From assembly GCA_001314815.1 (NCBI GenBank), contig LJXT01000011.1, positions 1-44,494 of the forward strand: a stretch of 44,494 nt of DNA, read 5' to 3'. The position numbers and the translations under genes were made by a program. A model generated the notes under the pieces. That model worked only from the letters and a program-made list of their open reading frames with translations. It did no database searches and had not been told where the DNA came from. Numbering within the stretch: the first letter of the stretch is position 1; every line of letters starts with the position of its first letter. Origin of the DNA: Algoriphagus marincola HL-49 (GTDB taxonomy: Bacteria > Bacteroidota > Bacteroidia > Cytophagales > Cyclobacteriaceae). This document shows positions 1-8,605 of the stretch, piece by piece.

Positions 1-30
1 CCGCATTTTCCTCCCCTCCCCAACTTTACA

Positions 31-83
31 CAGTAACGTTCGCCGAGCGAAGTCGAGGTGAACCTAATAAAATTTGGTTACTG
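31..83. repeat. Nested inverted repeat, REP-like
   Basis: Two nested dyads are visible. The outer arms CAGTAAC (31-37) and GTTACTG (77-83) are perfect complements. The inner arms GTTCGCC (38-44) and GGTGAAC (57-63) match at 6 of 7 positions and enclose GAGCGAAGTCGA. The core resembles intergenic GAGCGAAGTCGA-type repeats that I recall from Bacteroidota genomes, but no second copy occurs in this window. Bases 1-198 contain no convincing gene apart from this element and the terminator at 172-197. Confidence 0.4.
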
Positions 84-171
84 GTAAGAAAGCGGACATA
101 AATATAATTTTAAAAGTAGCTGGTCAAATCTCTACTGATTTAAAGCCTAACGCAGTCAAAAAACAAGAGGA

Positions 172-197
172 ATAAAAAAAGAGGCCGAAGCCTCTTT
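172..197 (-). terminator. Rho-independent terminator of the hemL operon
   Basis: Perfect 8-bp stem AAAGAGGC (178-185) / GCCTCTTT (190-197) with a CGAA loop. Read on the minus strand it is followed by a U-run, seen as A bases at 172-180 on the plus strand. It begins one base after the stop codon of the ArsC-like gene, so it closes the 3499-to-199 operon. Confidence 0.85.
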
Positions 198-198
198 C

Positions 199-549
199 CT
201 AAATTTTCCCTGAAATCAAATCGGGATCAAACCCTAAGGAAATACTATCATCTGGATATAAAATGATGGGCCTTTTGACCATACTGGAATTATCCATGAG
301 AATGGGAATGGCAGATTCTGTCTTTTCCAAGCTTTGCTTTTGACCCTCGTCCATTTTTCGATAAGTCATTCCTTTTCTATTAATCACAGCATCCAAACCT
401 GCCTTTTCAATAAAGCTGGTGAGTAATTCTTTCGATGGCTTTTGCTTTTTGTAATCGATGAACTCATATTCGACTCCCTTGCTTTCCAAGAAGTCGAAGG
501 TTTTCTTCATTGTGTTACAATTCTTGATTCCATAAACTTTTAAACTCAT
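199..549 (-). CDS. ArsC/Spx-family thioredoxin-fold protein (YffB-like)
   Basis: A 116-residue protein of the ArsC/Spx superfamily, cytoplasmic, normally either an arsenate reductase-like or a regulatory thiol protein. The N-terminus reads VYGIKNCNTMKK, with one cysteine at residue 11 in the position of the ArsC/Spx redox cysteine. There is no CXXC pair, which points to the YffB-like branch rather than to redox-sensing Spx. The C-terminal part carries the family's KRPIIL segment. It is the last gene of the operon, 5 bp after hemL, and ends in a strong terminator. Nothing nearby deals with arsenic (no ArsB, Acr3 or ArsR), so true arsenate reduction is doubtful. Family assignment is secure; function is not. 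Confidence 0.85.
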   Translation of the reverse strand: MSLKVYGIKNCNTMKKTFDFLESKGVEYEFIDYKKQKPSKELLTSFIEKAGLDAVINRKGMTYRKMDEGQKQSLEKTESAIPILMDNSSMVKRPIILYPDDSISLGFDPDLISGKI

Positions 550-554
550 ATCAT

Positions 555-1853
555 CTACTGGTTTTTGTGAATTTCAATCATACTCTCTCGATGCGCTTCT
601 AGAATCTTATCAATCAGCTCATCAGTCAAAGCAGTTGACAAGAATAAACTTTCAAACTGAGAGGGTGCAAGATAGACACCCCGCTGTAGCATGGCTTGAA
701 AGTATTTTCCAAACAAACCTGTATCTGCCTGCTTGGCGGATTCAAAATCTGTAACAGGCTGATCCGTGAAAAACAAGGAATACATACTTCCTACGTGATT
801 GACAGTATAATCATAGCCAAGTTCCAGGTTAATCTTCTTGATCCCTTCACTGACTTTTCTTCCAATATTCAGCAATTGACCATATGTCTCTGGATGACTT
901 TGGAGATATTTCAGCATGGCCAAGCCTGCTGCCATAGCTATTGGATTTCCCGAAAGGGTTCCTGCTTGATATACCGGACCGGAAGGTGACACAAAGTCCA
1001 TGATCTCCTTTCGGCCTCCATAAGCTCCTACAGGCATACCGCCGCCGATTATTTTTCCAAGCGTGGTCATATCCGGAGTGACTCCATAGAGCTCTTGTGC
1101 ACCTCCTGGCGCTAACCTAAAGCCAGTCATCACTTCGTCGAAGATTAAGACAATACCCTCTCGGTTACAAATCTTACGTACCCCTTCCAAATACCCAGGC
1201 ATTGGAAAAGCTAGCCCCATATTTCCGGGCACGGGCTCGAGTATCAATGCTGCGATTTCACCTTTATTCAATCGCACCAACTCTTCAATTGCTTCCAAGT
1301 CATTATAAGGTGCCAAAAGTGTATCCTTGGCTGTACCAGCAGTCACACCGGGCGAATCCGGCTGCCCCATAGTCATCGCACCTGATCCTGCTGCAATTAA
1401 AAATGAATCACCATGACCATGGTAATGACCGATCATTTTGATGATTTTATCCTTTCCTGTATAGCCTCTGGCTACCCGAATAGCTGACATCGTAGCCTCC
1501 GTACCGGAGTTTACCATCCTGACCTTTTCTACAGAGGGCACCATGGAAATGATTAATTCAGCAATTTCAATCTCCCGGGCTGTTGGAGCCCCAAAGGATG
1601 TGCCTGACTCCATAGCCTGAATCACCGATTCTCGAATGAGGGGATGGTTATGTCCCAAAATCATCGGACCCCAGCTATTGATCATTTCGATGTAGGCATT
1701 ATCATTTTCATCGTAAATGAAAGCACCAGAGGCCTTTTTGATGAAAATCGGATCTCCTCCTACTGCACGGAATGCGCGCACAGGGGAGTTTACTCCACCG
1801 GGAATAAAATCTTGGGCTTTCGCAAAAAGCCGCTTACTTTCTGAAATATTCAT
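555..1853 (-). CDS. hemL: Glutamate-1-semialdehyde 2,1-aminomutase
   Basis: A PLP-dependent class III aminotransferase-fold enzyme that converts glutamate-1-semialdehyde to 5-aminolevulinate in C5-pathway tetrapyrrole synthesis. The 432-residue length is normal. Visible family marks are the N-terminal FIPGGVNSPVRAF (residues 17-29), the NSGTEATMSAIR cofactor region (115-126), the FDEVMTGFR segment (238-246, the Asp pairs with the PLP pyridine) and the Schiff-base lysine K267 in TLGKIIGGG. The ATG at 1853 overlaps the stop of the upstream gene by one base, so the two are translationally coupled. No other heme gene lies in the window. Confidence 0.97.
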   Translation of the reverse strand: MNISESKRLFAKAQDFIPGGVNSPVRAFRAVGGDPIFIKKASGAFIYDENDNAYIEMINSWGPMILGHNHPLIRESVIQAMESGTSFGAPTAREIEIAELIISMVPSVEKVRMVNSGTEATMSAIRVARGYTGKDKIIKMIGHYHGHGDSFLIAAGSGAMTMGQPDSPGVTAGTAKDTLLAPYNDLEAIEELVRLNKGEIAALILEPVPGNMGLAFPMPGYLEGVRKICNREGIVLIFDEVMTGFRLAPGGAQELYGVTPDMTTLGKIIGGGMPVGAYGGRKEIMDFVSPSGPVYQAGTLSGNPIAMAAGLAMLKYLQSHPETYGQLLNIGRKVSEGIKKINLELGYDYTVNHVGSMYSLFFTDQPVTDFESAKQADTGLFGKYFQAMLQRGVYLAPSQFESLFLSTALTDELIDKILEAHRESMIEIHKNQ

Positions 1854-3499
1854 TAATAATTTAAAGGTTTCAATTCGCCTGCTGATAGAGAAAATACAGG
1901 CACGTATCGATTAGAATTACTGTTTTGGAAGTTGAATCCCCAAGTCAACTTTCCCGGAGCAAAAACCCGCTGATCCAAACTAGAACGGAAATCATAACCC
2001 AGATCAGGACGGGCATTCATCGCCACCCAGTATACTAACTCAAAACCGAGGATAGCGTTTAGGCTAGGAAGCGTAGAGTGCGTTTGATAGTATTCGTTCC
2101 GGAATAGTTTCATGGTCTCGGATTCGTAATTGGGGGTATTATTAGCGATGAAATAGTAATTCTCATGAGGAAGCATTTCATAATTAGCGAAATTGAAGCT
2201 AAGCCATGAATCCAAGACTAAAAGTGGAATTTCTGTCGCTACTGATTCTGAAAAAGATAAAATCGGGCTTGCTATATTCGGATCATCGGAAAGAATAATA
2301 ACCTGATCTACATTCGCCTCTACACTATCGAGCGTCGGTCTGATACCTAAATCTGTTAAAAAATAGGCTGCATTTCTGGGGTTCAGTTCTTTAAAATCAA
2401 CCAATTGAAATCCATCTGATTCAATACGTTCTTTCAATTCGTTGGCACTTTGTAGGTCTTTAGAGCTTCCTCCATAGCCGATTGCAATCCGACTACCCCA
2501 ACTCTGACCTTTGACCGCTCTAAAAACTCCCTCGGATATATTCTCGGCAGAAGGCCGGAAAAGGAAGCTATAATTCTTATCCTCAAATCGATCCCCTAAG
2601 TTGGAAAGTGGGTGAATAAAAGGAATCTGTGTGGATTCGGCGAAGGCACTAACCAAATCTGTTTCTTCCGGGTAAATCGGGCCAATAATCACATCGGCAG
2701 ATTTCACCTTTTCATCCGAAAGAATAGACCGGAGATTATCAACTGAGCGCTTTGAATTGAATGTACTGATACTGACACGCATTCCCTCTGACCTCAATTG
2801 GTCGATACCCAATAGAATACCCTCATATAATTCAAAAATAAAACTCTCCGGATCCGGAGACTGAGTACCTGATGAAAAAGGTAAAATCACCACCAGGTCC
2901 AAAATGTCATTTTTCACAGTATTCCCGGTTGACCAATTTTCTCCTTGACCTCGAAGCTCGTAGTAAAGCGATTTTTCATCCGCTGAAAGCACGGTCTTCT
3001 TGTTAAGCACCGTACTGAGCGCAGCAGTGAAAGCTGGAATGTCCTGATATTCTTTCAGGTTTCTCACCAAAAAATCAGGGCTCTGCTGAACCAGATACTT
3101 ATAGGCAAGATCATTTCCCTGCTCAGAATATGATTGAGGGAGGTTTTTCAGTATGTCCAATCCTTCGGAAATATTCCTATTCAATAAATAGGATTCTGCT
3201 AGTAGAATTTTTGTCTCATTCTGGTTTTCCCAATTTCGACTTGCTAGTGGCTTCAGTAAATCTATAGCCGTTTCTGCCTGATTGGCCTTTAATGCTGACT
3301 CTCCGGCATGATAGGAAGCATACAAAGCCAATTTTCCATATTTTGATTCATCCTGAAAAGCTCGAAAGCTATTCATGGCATCCCAGTAAGAGCCTGAAGC
3401 CAATTGTCTTTTGGCTTGTAAATAACCCTCAGGTGCGTTTTGGGCATTTACGGTAAGCACTAAAAAAAGAAGGGCTAAAAAAAGAAGTGATTTTTGCAT
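1853..3499 (-). CDS. Exported TPR plus periplasmic-binding-fold protein (LpoA-like architecture)
   Basis: A 548-residue protein with a signal peptide (MQKSLLFLALLFLVLTVNAQ). Residues about 21-175 are helical, TPR-like repeats (for example AETAIDLLKPLASRNW). From about 200 to 530 it looks like a type I periplasmic-binding (Peripla_BP_6, Leu/Ile/Val receptor) domain, with LVVILPFSSG at its start and DVIIGPIYPEE further on. A TPR region fused to this fold is the arrangement of LpoA, the outer-membrane activator of PBP1A; Bacteroidota members are usually labelled amino-acid ABC substrate-binding proteins. No permease or ATPase is nearby, which argues against a transporter receptor. It has no lipobox, unlike LpoA. 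It is the first gene of the hemL operon behind a good promoter. Confidence 0.75.
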   Translation of the reverse strand: MQKSLLFLALLFLVLTVNAQNAPEGYLQAKRQLASGSYWDAMNSFRAFQDESKYGKLALYASYHAGESALKANQAETAIDLLKPLASRNWENQNETKILLAESYLLNRNISEGLDILKNLPQSYSEQGNDLAYKYLVQQSPDFLVRNLKEYQDIPAFTAALSTVLNKKTVLSADEKSLYYELRGQGENWSTGNTVKNDILDLVVILPFSSGTQSPDPESFIFELYEGILLGIDQLRSEGMRVSISTFNSKRSVDNLRSILSDEKVKSADVIIGPIYPEETDLVSAFAESTQIPFIHPLSNLGDRFEDKNYSFLFRPSAENISEGVFRAVKGQSWGSRIAIGYGGSSKDLQSANELKERIESDGFQLVDFKELNPRNAAYFLTDLGIRPTLDSVEANVDQVIILSDDPNIASPILSFSESVATEIPLLVLDSWLSFNFANYEMLPHENYYFIANNTPNYESETMKLFRNEYYQTHSTLPSLNAILGFELVYWVAMNARPDLGYDFRSSLDQRVFAPGKLTWGFNFQNSNSNRYVPVFSLSAGELKPLNY

Positions 3500-3525
3500 T
3501 CCGATCAGTTAGATAAGCTTATGGA

Positions 3526-3555
3526 CAAATTTAAATCATTATTTCCAAACCCAAA
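3526..3555 (-). promoter_or_regulatory. Bacteroidota-type -33/-7 promoter of the hemL operon
   Basis: On the minus strand TTTG (3552-3555) is followed by an 18-bp spacer and TAAATTTG (3526-3533), a perfect TAnnTTTG. The consensus is that of the Bacteroidota primary sigma factor. The element ends 26 bp upstream of the ATG at 3499, giving a leader of about 20 nt. Confidence 0.65.
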
Positions 3556-3577
3556 GTTTAGGCCGAAAACCCATTCC

Positions 3578-3610
3578 AAAAAAAAACCCGAAGGAATACC
3601 CCGGGTTTTT
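3578..3610 (-). terminator. Rho-independent terminator of guaA
   Basis: Stem AAAAACCCG (3582-3590) and CGGGTTTTT (3602-3610) around an 11-nt loop. On the minus strand the hairpin continues into a run of nine U residues (plus-strand A 3578-3586). It lies between the guaA stop and the promoter of the next operon, so it separates the two transcription units. Confidence 0.8.
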
Positions 3611-3678
3611 AAGATTTTTAAGAAAGCTAAGGGTTGAAATATCAATAATTGAACTCCAATCAGTATTTCGATTTAAGC

Positions 3679-3713
3679 ATTCTTCAAGCTTCCCTCCCCC
3701 AACTTCCTAACGC
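3679..3713. repeat. Degenerate 7-bp tandem repeat, intergenic
   Basis: Five successive heptamers can be read: ATTCTTC, AAGCTTC, CCTCCCC, CAACTTC, CTAACGC. Similarity between units is weak, mostly a pyrimidine-rich 3' end. A related string (CCTCCCC followed by AACTT) appears near the left edge of the window. It sits between guaA and its terminator, in an otherwise empty stretch (3500-3766). Confidence 0.3.
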
Positions 3714-3766
3714 ATAATTAAGAAAATCAAGGTTTAAGGAAATTTTTCAATCAATTGACTTTCAAT

Positions 3767-5296
3767 TTATTCCCACTCAATAGTTGCCGGTGGTTTGGAG
3801 GAAATATCATAAACCACTCGGTTTACACCTTTCACGCGATTGATGATTTCATTGGACATTTTACCAAGAAACTCATAAGGTAAATGAATCCAATCAGCCG
3901 TCATTCCATCTACGGATCCTACCGCTCTCAAAGCTACAACCCGCTCATACGTACGCTCATCACCCATGACTCCTACCGACTGAATGGGAAGCAAAATGGC
4001 TCCTGCCTGCCAGACTTGGTCATAAAGTCCATGATTTTTCAATCCTTGGATAAAAATATGATCAACTTCCTGTAGTGTTTGTACTTTTTCTGGTGTGATG
4101 TCTCCCAAAATCCGAATAGCCAAACCCGGACCCGGGAAAGGATGACGTCCAATAATGGTCTCAGGAATCTCCAATGCTCGCCCTACTTCGCGTACCTCGT
4201 CTTTAAACAAGGTATTCAAAGGCTCCACCACAGAAAGCTTCATAAAATCAGGCAAGCCCCCCACATTATGATGGGATTTGATGGTGGCTGAAGGACCTTT
4301 TACAGAAACTGATTCAATCACATCGGGATAAATAGTGCCTTGACCCAGCCATTTTACGCCATCTATTTTATGCGCCTCATCATCAAATACTTCGATAAAT
4401 ACCCTACCTATAGCTTTTCTTTTAGCTTCAGGATCTGAGATTCCAGCCAAAGCATCATAGAATCGCTGCTTGGAATCTACTCCAATGACATTCAATCCCA
4501 TATCCTTATAGGAATGTAGCACCTCTTCAAATTCATCTTTCCGAAGCAAACCATTGTCTACAAAAACGCAGGTCAACTGATCTCCAATGGCACGGTGAAT
4601 CAAAGTAGCGGCTACCGAAGAGTCCACTCCACCTGAAAGTCCCATGACTACCTTATCCGAACCGATTTTTTCTTTCAGCTCCGCTACGGTGGCATCAATG
4701 AAGACATCCGAAGTCCAATCCTGAGCACAGCCACAAATCGTGACTACAAAGTTTCTGAGAAGATTTTTGCCCTCAGTAGAATGGGTAACCTCAGGATGGA
4801 ATTGGATTCCGTAAGTTTTTTCTCCCTCGACTTTGAAAGCGGCTACTTCCACCGAGGAAGTACTTGCAATCACCTCAAAGCCTTCAGGTAATTTCTTGAT
4901 GGTATCTCCATGGGACATCCACACCTGGGAACCATGAGTCATTTCTTTTAGTAAGTCATGGTGCAAATCGATGTGATCTAGATTTGCTCGGCCATATTCC
5001 CGAATTGTGGAAGGCAAAACTTCGCCACCATACTTCTGAGCAAGAAGCTGTGATCCATAGCAAACGCCTAGAATCGGAAGCTTTCCTCTAAGATTATCTA
5101 AATCCAAATCAGGAGCCCCTTCGTCCCGGACACTGCAAGGAGAGCCTGAAAGAATCACGCCTTTGATGTCGGAGGTGATTTCAGGAAGGTTGTTGAAAGG
5201 ATGGATTTCGCAATAAACGTTCAGTTCTCTGACTCTTCGAGCGATGAGTTGGGTGTACTGAGAACCGAAATCGAGGATAAGGATTTGTTCTGCCAT
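3767..5296 (-). CDS. guaA: GMP synthase (glutamine-hydrolysing)
   Basis: Converts XMP, ATP and glutamine to GMP in the last step of guanine nucleotide synthesis. With the ATG at 5296 it has 509 residues. The N-terminal class I glutamine amidotransferase domain shows the nucleophile C79 in GVCYGSQ and the His/Glu pair H167/E169 in FHPEV. The ATP pyrophosphatase domain carries the PP-loop SGGVDSS (221-227). The C-terminal dimerisation domain ends in the typical KPPATIEWE. The ATG at 5296 is preferred over an in-frame TTG two codons upstream. It is monocistronic with its own terminator at 3578-3610. Confidence 0.97.
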   Translation of the reverse strand: MAEQILILDFGSQYTQLIARRVRELNVYCEIHPFNNLPEITSDIKGVILSGSPCSVRDEGAPDLDLDNLRGKLPILGVCYGSQLLAQKYGGEVLPSTIREYGRANLDHIDLHHDLLKEMTHGSQVWMSHGDTIKKLPEGFEVIASTSSVEVAAFKVEGEKTYGIQFHPEVTHSTEGKNLLRNFVVTICGCAQDWTSDVFIDATVAELKEKIGSDKVVMGLSGGVDSSVAATLIHRAIGDQLTCVFVDNGLLRKDEFEEVLHSYKDMGLNVIGVDSKQRFYDALAGISDPEAKRKAIGRVFIEVFDDEAHKIDGVKWLGQGTIYPDVIESVSVKGPSATIKSHHNVGGLPDFMKLSVVEPLNTLFKDEVREVGRALEIPETIIGRHPFPGPGLAIRILGDITPEKVQTLQEVDHIFIQGLKNHGLYDQVWQAGAILLPIQSVGVMGDERTYERVVALRAVGSVDGMTADWIHLPYEFLGKMSNEIINRVKGVNRVVYDISSKPPATIEWE

Positions 5297-5299
5297 GCG

Positions 5300-5330
5300 C
5301 AAAGGTAAGCAGGTCAGACCGATTGATAAA
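5300..5330 (-). promoter_or_regulatory. Possible promoter of guaA giving a leaderless transcript
   Basis: Minus-strand TACCTTTG (5300-5307) is a perfect TAnnTTTG. Nineteen bases upstream lies TTTA (5327-5330), a 3-of-4 match to the -33 box. The -7 box ends only four bases before the ATG at 5296, so transcription from it would start at or very near the start codon. The proximity makes this uncertain. Confidence 0.3.
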
Positions 5331-5360
5331 GGTTGGCAAAGAAAATTTGGGAGTGGATTG

Positions 5361-5392
5361 GAAAATTAGAAAATTAGAAAATTGAAAAATTC
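5361..5392. repeat. 8-bp tandem repeat, four units
   Basis: Units are GAAAATTA, GAAAATTA, GAAAATTG and AAAAATTC, directly adjacent and in step. The block lies in the 106 bp between guaA and the phosphotriesterase-like gene. A related octamer block in inverted orientation sits on the other side of that gene (6451-6490). Confidence 0.7.
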
Positions 5393-5402
5393 TTATAATC
5401 AA

Positions 5403-6407
5403 CTATTTACGAATTGAAAAAGCTGATTTAGGATTTTCCTTTAACAATAAATCCCAATCCTCTTCGGTGAAACCCTTTCCATTTAGGATCGGAATCAGCT
5501 TTTCGAAAATATTGTTGAAAGGCTGGAAATCTCCGCCTCCTGCTTTGGCCGGATCATACCAGCCGGCATCATGAGAAATCAGCACATTGCCCAAAATTCC
5601 ATTTTCTTTGGCGAAAATCAGGCGATCCACATAGGGGTCAATTGCCCAGCCGATTCCGTCCAAGCTAATCCAAACACCCATTTCTGCTGCAACTTTATAA
5701 TTTTCAAAATCCGGTTCATTTTGAGCATGAACCCACACAAATTCGGATGGGTTTAAGCCCATTTCTTGAAGTATTCTCACCTCCTGCACAGCAGTTCTCC
5801 AAGTTCCTGTATGAGAAGCGATGGTCAATCCTGTTTTTTGATAGGTAATCGCTGCTGCTTTGACTAGCTTCTGATCAGTGGGCGAAAGGGTATCGGCTTC
5901 ATTCACCGAAATTTTAATAAATCCTGGTTTAATACCAGTCCCTTCAATTCCATTTTCAAATTCAGCTATCCACCGATCTGCCAATTGTTCCGTAGATTCG
6001 GTTTGAACAAAATCTGGTAAATACTTCCCTCCCACTGCACCATAAAAACCGGTATTAGTCAAGATTTGGATTCCTGACTTTTCGCTAAGGGATTTAAGCA
6101 ACAAAGGATCCTTGGCCAAATAGCTAGGAGTACAATCGAGAATGCTTTGGACGCCATATTGCTTTATTTCCAAAAGAAATGGAAGCACTTTCTGTTCAAC
6201 TGAATCACGATTCCAACGACCGGAATTGATGGAGTCGGCTCCGATAAAGTCCACCAACATGTGCTCATGAATCAGCGTCAAACCCATGGAGTCAATAGAC
6301 ATCGGTCCTGCGACAGTATTTATGTAATTATCAAAATTATTTGAAGGATGATTTTGACAGGAAATGAAAAGAATACTTAAGAAGATGAGGATCAAAAACT
6401 TGGACAT
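5403..6407 (-). CDS. Phosphotriesterase-family metal hydrolase, predicted lipoprotein
   Basis: A 334-residue amidohydrolase-superfamily protein of the phosphotriesterase (PHP/PLL) family. From the ATG at 6407 it starts with a lipoprotein signal peptide whose lipobox LFISC puts the lipidated cysteine at residue 17; the longer reading from 6434 has nine unconvincing extra residues. Metal ligands are visible in order: HEH at 47-49, the carboxylated lysine in GFIKISVNE, histidines in IASHTG and VWVHAQNE, and the aspartate in LISHDAG. Family members hydrolyse phosphotriesters or lactones; the substrate cannot be told from sequence. It stands alone between guaA and an exonuclease gene and is flanked by octamer repeat blocks. 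Confidence 0.85.
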   Translation of the reverse strand: MSKFLILIFLSILFISCQNHPSNNFDNYINTVAGPMSIDSMGLTLIHEHMLVDFIGADSINSGRWNRDSVEQKVLPFLLEIKQYGVQSILDCTPSYLAKDPLLLKSLSEKSGIQILTNTGFYGAVGGKYLPDFVQTESTEQLADRWIAEFENGIEGTGIKPGFIKISVNEADTLSPTDQKLVKAAAITYQKTGLTIASHTGTWRTAVQEVRILQEMGLNPSEFVWVHAQNEPDFENYKVAAEMGVWISLDGIGWAIDPYVDRLIFAKENGILGNVLISHDAGWYDPAKAGGGDFQPFNNIFEKLIPILNGKGFTEEDWDLLLKENPKSAFSIRK

Positions 6408-6450
6408 AAGGAGGCTATATGATTCTACGCTCAAGATATTGGTAGGAAGT

Positions 6451-6490
6451 CAATTTTTCAATTTTACAATCTTCCAATTTTTCAATACTG
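6451..6490. repeat. 8-bp tandem repeat, five units
   Basis: Units are CAATTTTT, CAATTTTA, CAATCTTC, CAATTTTT and CAATACTG, in exact 8-bp register. The consensus is the reverse complement of the 5361-5392 units, so the two blocks flank the phosphotriesterase-like gene as an imperfect inverted pair. Confidence 0.65.
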
Positions 6491-6501
6491 ACTTAATTCC
6501 C

Positions 6502-7497
6502 CTACTCCACCTCCTCCTCTCCAAAAAGAGTCTGTAGCTCTACGGCATCTATTCCCTTCTCCTCCTGAAGGAACTTTCCAAAAGATGCGGTGCTACCATG
6601 TGTCAGGTAGACTTTTTCTGCTTCAGTACCTTCTAAGGCACTGATCAGCCCCTCCCAATCGGCATGGTCAGACAAAACAAATCCCCTATCGGCGGCTCTT
6701 CTTCTTCTCGTCCCCCGAATAGCCATCCAACCTGAACAGATCCCCGTTCGGTAGGGCGAAAATTTCCGCATCCAGGGAGTTCCCATCGCAGAAGGCGGAG
6801 CAATTATCAGACTTCCTTTGAATTCAGACTTGGGAATTTCTTGGGTAACCTTGGGTACATCAGGGATATCTATTCCGCTGTTGAGCAAGGCTTGATTTGT
6901 GTTCCAAACGGCTCCATGGGTAAAGACTTTCCCGATCGACCTATCCAGATGTTTTAAAATTCGCTGAGCTTTGCCCAGTGAGTAAGCGAATAGAACGGAT
7001 TTGCGACCCTCTGAGGCATTGGTCTTCCACCACGAATTGATTTGATTGAAAATCTCCTGCTGTGATTCCCATTTGTAAATAGGCAAACCAAAAGTGCATT
7101 CAGAGACGAATTCATGACATTTTACCGGTTCAAAGGGGGCGGATAGTCCATCATCCTCCACCTTGTAGTCTCCACTTACAACAGCTATTCGACCCTTGTA
7201 CTCCAATCTAATCTGTGAGGAGCCAGGAATATGTCCTGCTGGATGGAGGGAAATCTTCACTCCATTCATCAAAATCTCTTGGCCATAATCCACGGTTTCG
7301 AGACTGATTTCCTGCCCCAAACGGAGCTTCATCACCTCGGCAGAATCATGATGGGCCAAGTAATGTTTCATTCCCCAGCGAGAATGATCGGAATGAGCAT
7401 GGGTAATCACCGCCATGTCAACAGGACGCCAAGGATCGATAAAAATGCCTGCTGGAGGGCAGTAAAGTCCAGAGTCGGTGAGTTCGAGGAGATTCAC
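6502..7497 (-). CDS. Ligase-associated type DNA exonuclease (metallo-beta-lactamase fold)
   Basis: A 331-residue protein of the beta-lactamase-fold nuclease family related to eukaryotic CPSF73/Artemis and usually annotated ligase-associated DNA exonuclease. The start codon is GTG at 7497; the first internal ATG would delete the metal-binding core. The HxHxDH motif is H33-A-H35-S-D37-H38. Further ligands are in HPAGHIPGSSQI and SGDYKVEDDG, and a late SDHADW motif is typical of the beta-CASP region. In other bacteria this gene lies next to an ATP-dependent DNA ligase and an Lhr-like helicase. Neither is adjacent here; it follows a flavin reductase gene by 23 bp. Confidence 0.88.
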   Translation of the reverse strand: MNLLELTDSGLYCPPAGIFIDPWRPVDMAVITHAHSDHSRWGMKHYLAHHDSAEVMKLRLGQEISLETVDYGQEILMNGVKISLHPAGHIPGSSQIRLEYKGRIAVVSGDYKVEDDGLSAPFEPVKCHEFVSECTFGLPIYKWESQQEIFNQINSWWKTNASEGRKSVLFAYSLGKAQRILKHLDRSIGKVFTHGAVWNTNQALLNSGIDIPDVPKVTQEIPKSEFKGSLIIAPPSAMGTPWMRKFSPYRTGICSGWMAIRGTRRRRAADRGFVLSDHADWEGLISALEGTEAEKVYLTHGSTASFGKFLQEEKGIDAVELQTLFGEEEVE

Positions 7498-7520
7498 ATA
7501 ACTTGATTTATGAAAACAAT

Positions 7521-8150
7521 TTAAATCTCTTCCACTTCCCGATCCGGTTTTGCATAGCTAAGTCGTGCAAGCTTCATACCCACATGATACTCATCCAAAC
7601 CGGAAACTGTAACGCTTTCCAATACATTTAAATCCAAGGATCCATCGGTTCGCAGACCTTTTTCCTCTACATAAATATGCTCAATACTACCGATCACAAA
7701 GACAGTTTGATTTACTTTTAGCGTTTGAGTTTCGACCAGTTGACAGCCTAGCTGGAGAGGACTTCCCTTGACATAAGGCACTGAAAAATCATCAAGATAG
7801 AGTTCTTCCAAACCTGTGTGAAGAAACTCACTTCCCTCCCATCTAGCCGAAGTCCAGTGGGCTTCTTTGTAAAAGGAGGGAGTAACTTGGTTCATTGTAA
7901 AATAGCCTGTCTCCAAAATATTTTCCAAGGTATCTCTTTTCACTGTATGAGGTCGAAAGAGGATTCCCACAAGAGGCGGGGTAGCCCCTATGTGAAAAAC
8001 TTGGGAAAAAGGAGTCAAGTTAGATATCCCCTCAGAGCTTTTAGTACCGATGAGATTCAGACTTTTATATCCAGAAAGACAATTAATAAGATTCCTCCGA
8101 AAGAAAGAATCTGATTCTAATATTTCATCTTTAGTAAAGTGCTTGATCAT
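7521..8150 (-). CDS. Flavin reductase-like FMN-binding protein
   Basis: A 209-residue protein with the flavin reductase-like split-barrel FMN-binding fold. Typical features are the N-terminal segment SLNLIGTKSSEGISNLTPFSQVFHIGATPPLVGILF, read in two parts (residues about 30-66), followed by RDTLENILETGYFTMN. Proteins of this family reduce flavins with NAD(P)H or bind FMN in oxygenase systems. No oxygenase partner is nearby. The start ATG overlaps the upstream stop in an ATGA, indicating coupling to the gene at 8147-8590. The physiological partner is unknown. Confidence 0.82.
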   Translation of the reverse strand: MIKHFTKDEILESDSFFRRNLINCLSGYKSLNLIGTKSSEGISNLTPFSQVFHIGATPPLVGILFRPHTVKRDTLENILETGYFTMNQVTPSFYKEAHWTSARWEGSEFLHTGLEELYLDDFSVPYVKGSPLQLGCQLVETQTLKVNQTVFVIGSIEHIYVEEKGLRTDGSLDLNVLESVTVSGLDEYHVGMKLARLSYAKPDREVEEI

Positions 8151-8590
8151 TTGGCAATAGCTTCCTCAATGGTATCACAATATTTGATATCCAATTGATC
8201 AATAATATTGTCTGGATAATTTTGAAGGATTTGAGCTTTGGCGATTTGAACCATTTTCTCAAACCACTTTTCATCAGGAAGGATTTTCCGGTGAGTTTTC
8301 ACCCCATATTCAAGCATTTCTTTTTTCCAATAGATGAAATACCATTCCATGGTAGGTTGATGAAAAGCTCTTAGCGATCGCTTATCAAAAATGAATTTCT
8401 CATAATTTCCTGCTTTGACTATTTCACCAATCTGATGGAAAGCGTCCTTGAAGTCTTCAATGGGAATGTAGTCGGCAAGAAGTTCGCAAATAACAATTTT
8501 TAATTCTGGACTGATCAGCACGCGAACATATTTTTGTTCAAAGGCCAGTTCAAAATCCTGCGTCTCGGAGGTATGCAAGGTGTCGTTCAT
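8147..8590 (-). CDS. Conserved hypothetical protein, possible STAS-like fold
   Basis: A 147-residue soluble protein with no signal peptide and no enzyme motif that I recognise. The pattern of a beta-rich first half, including VRVLISPELKIVICELL and NYEKFIFDKRSL, then an amphipathic helix and a later MVQIAKAQILQNYP helix, resembles the SpoIIAA/STAS-like small proteins often seen in Bacteroidota. That is a fold impression and not a motif match. It overlaps the flavin reductase gene by 4 bp (ATGA), so the two are probably co-expressed. Confidence 0.6.
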   Translation of the reverse strand: MNDTLHTSETQDFELAFEQKYVRVLISPELKIVICELLADYIPIEDFKDAFHQIGEIVKAGNYEKFIFDKRSLRAFHQPTMEWYFIYWKKEMLEYGVKTHRKILPDEKWFEKMVQIAKAQILQNYPDNIIDQLDIKYCDTIEEAIAK

Positions 8591-8605
8591 GGCAATAGAT
8601 CGGGA

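Noticed and set aside
199..549. Arsenate reductase (arsC) as a functional name.
   Set aside because: Only the superfamily cysteine is visible and no arsenic genes are nearby; similarity is closer to YffB/Spx-like proteins of unknown role.
5181..5402. A minus-strand frame over the start of guaA and the octamer block.
   Set aside because: It overlaps guaA in another frame and its N-terminus is translated repeat sequence.
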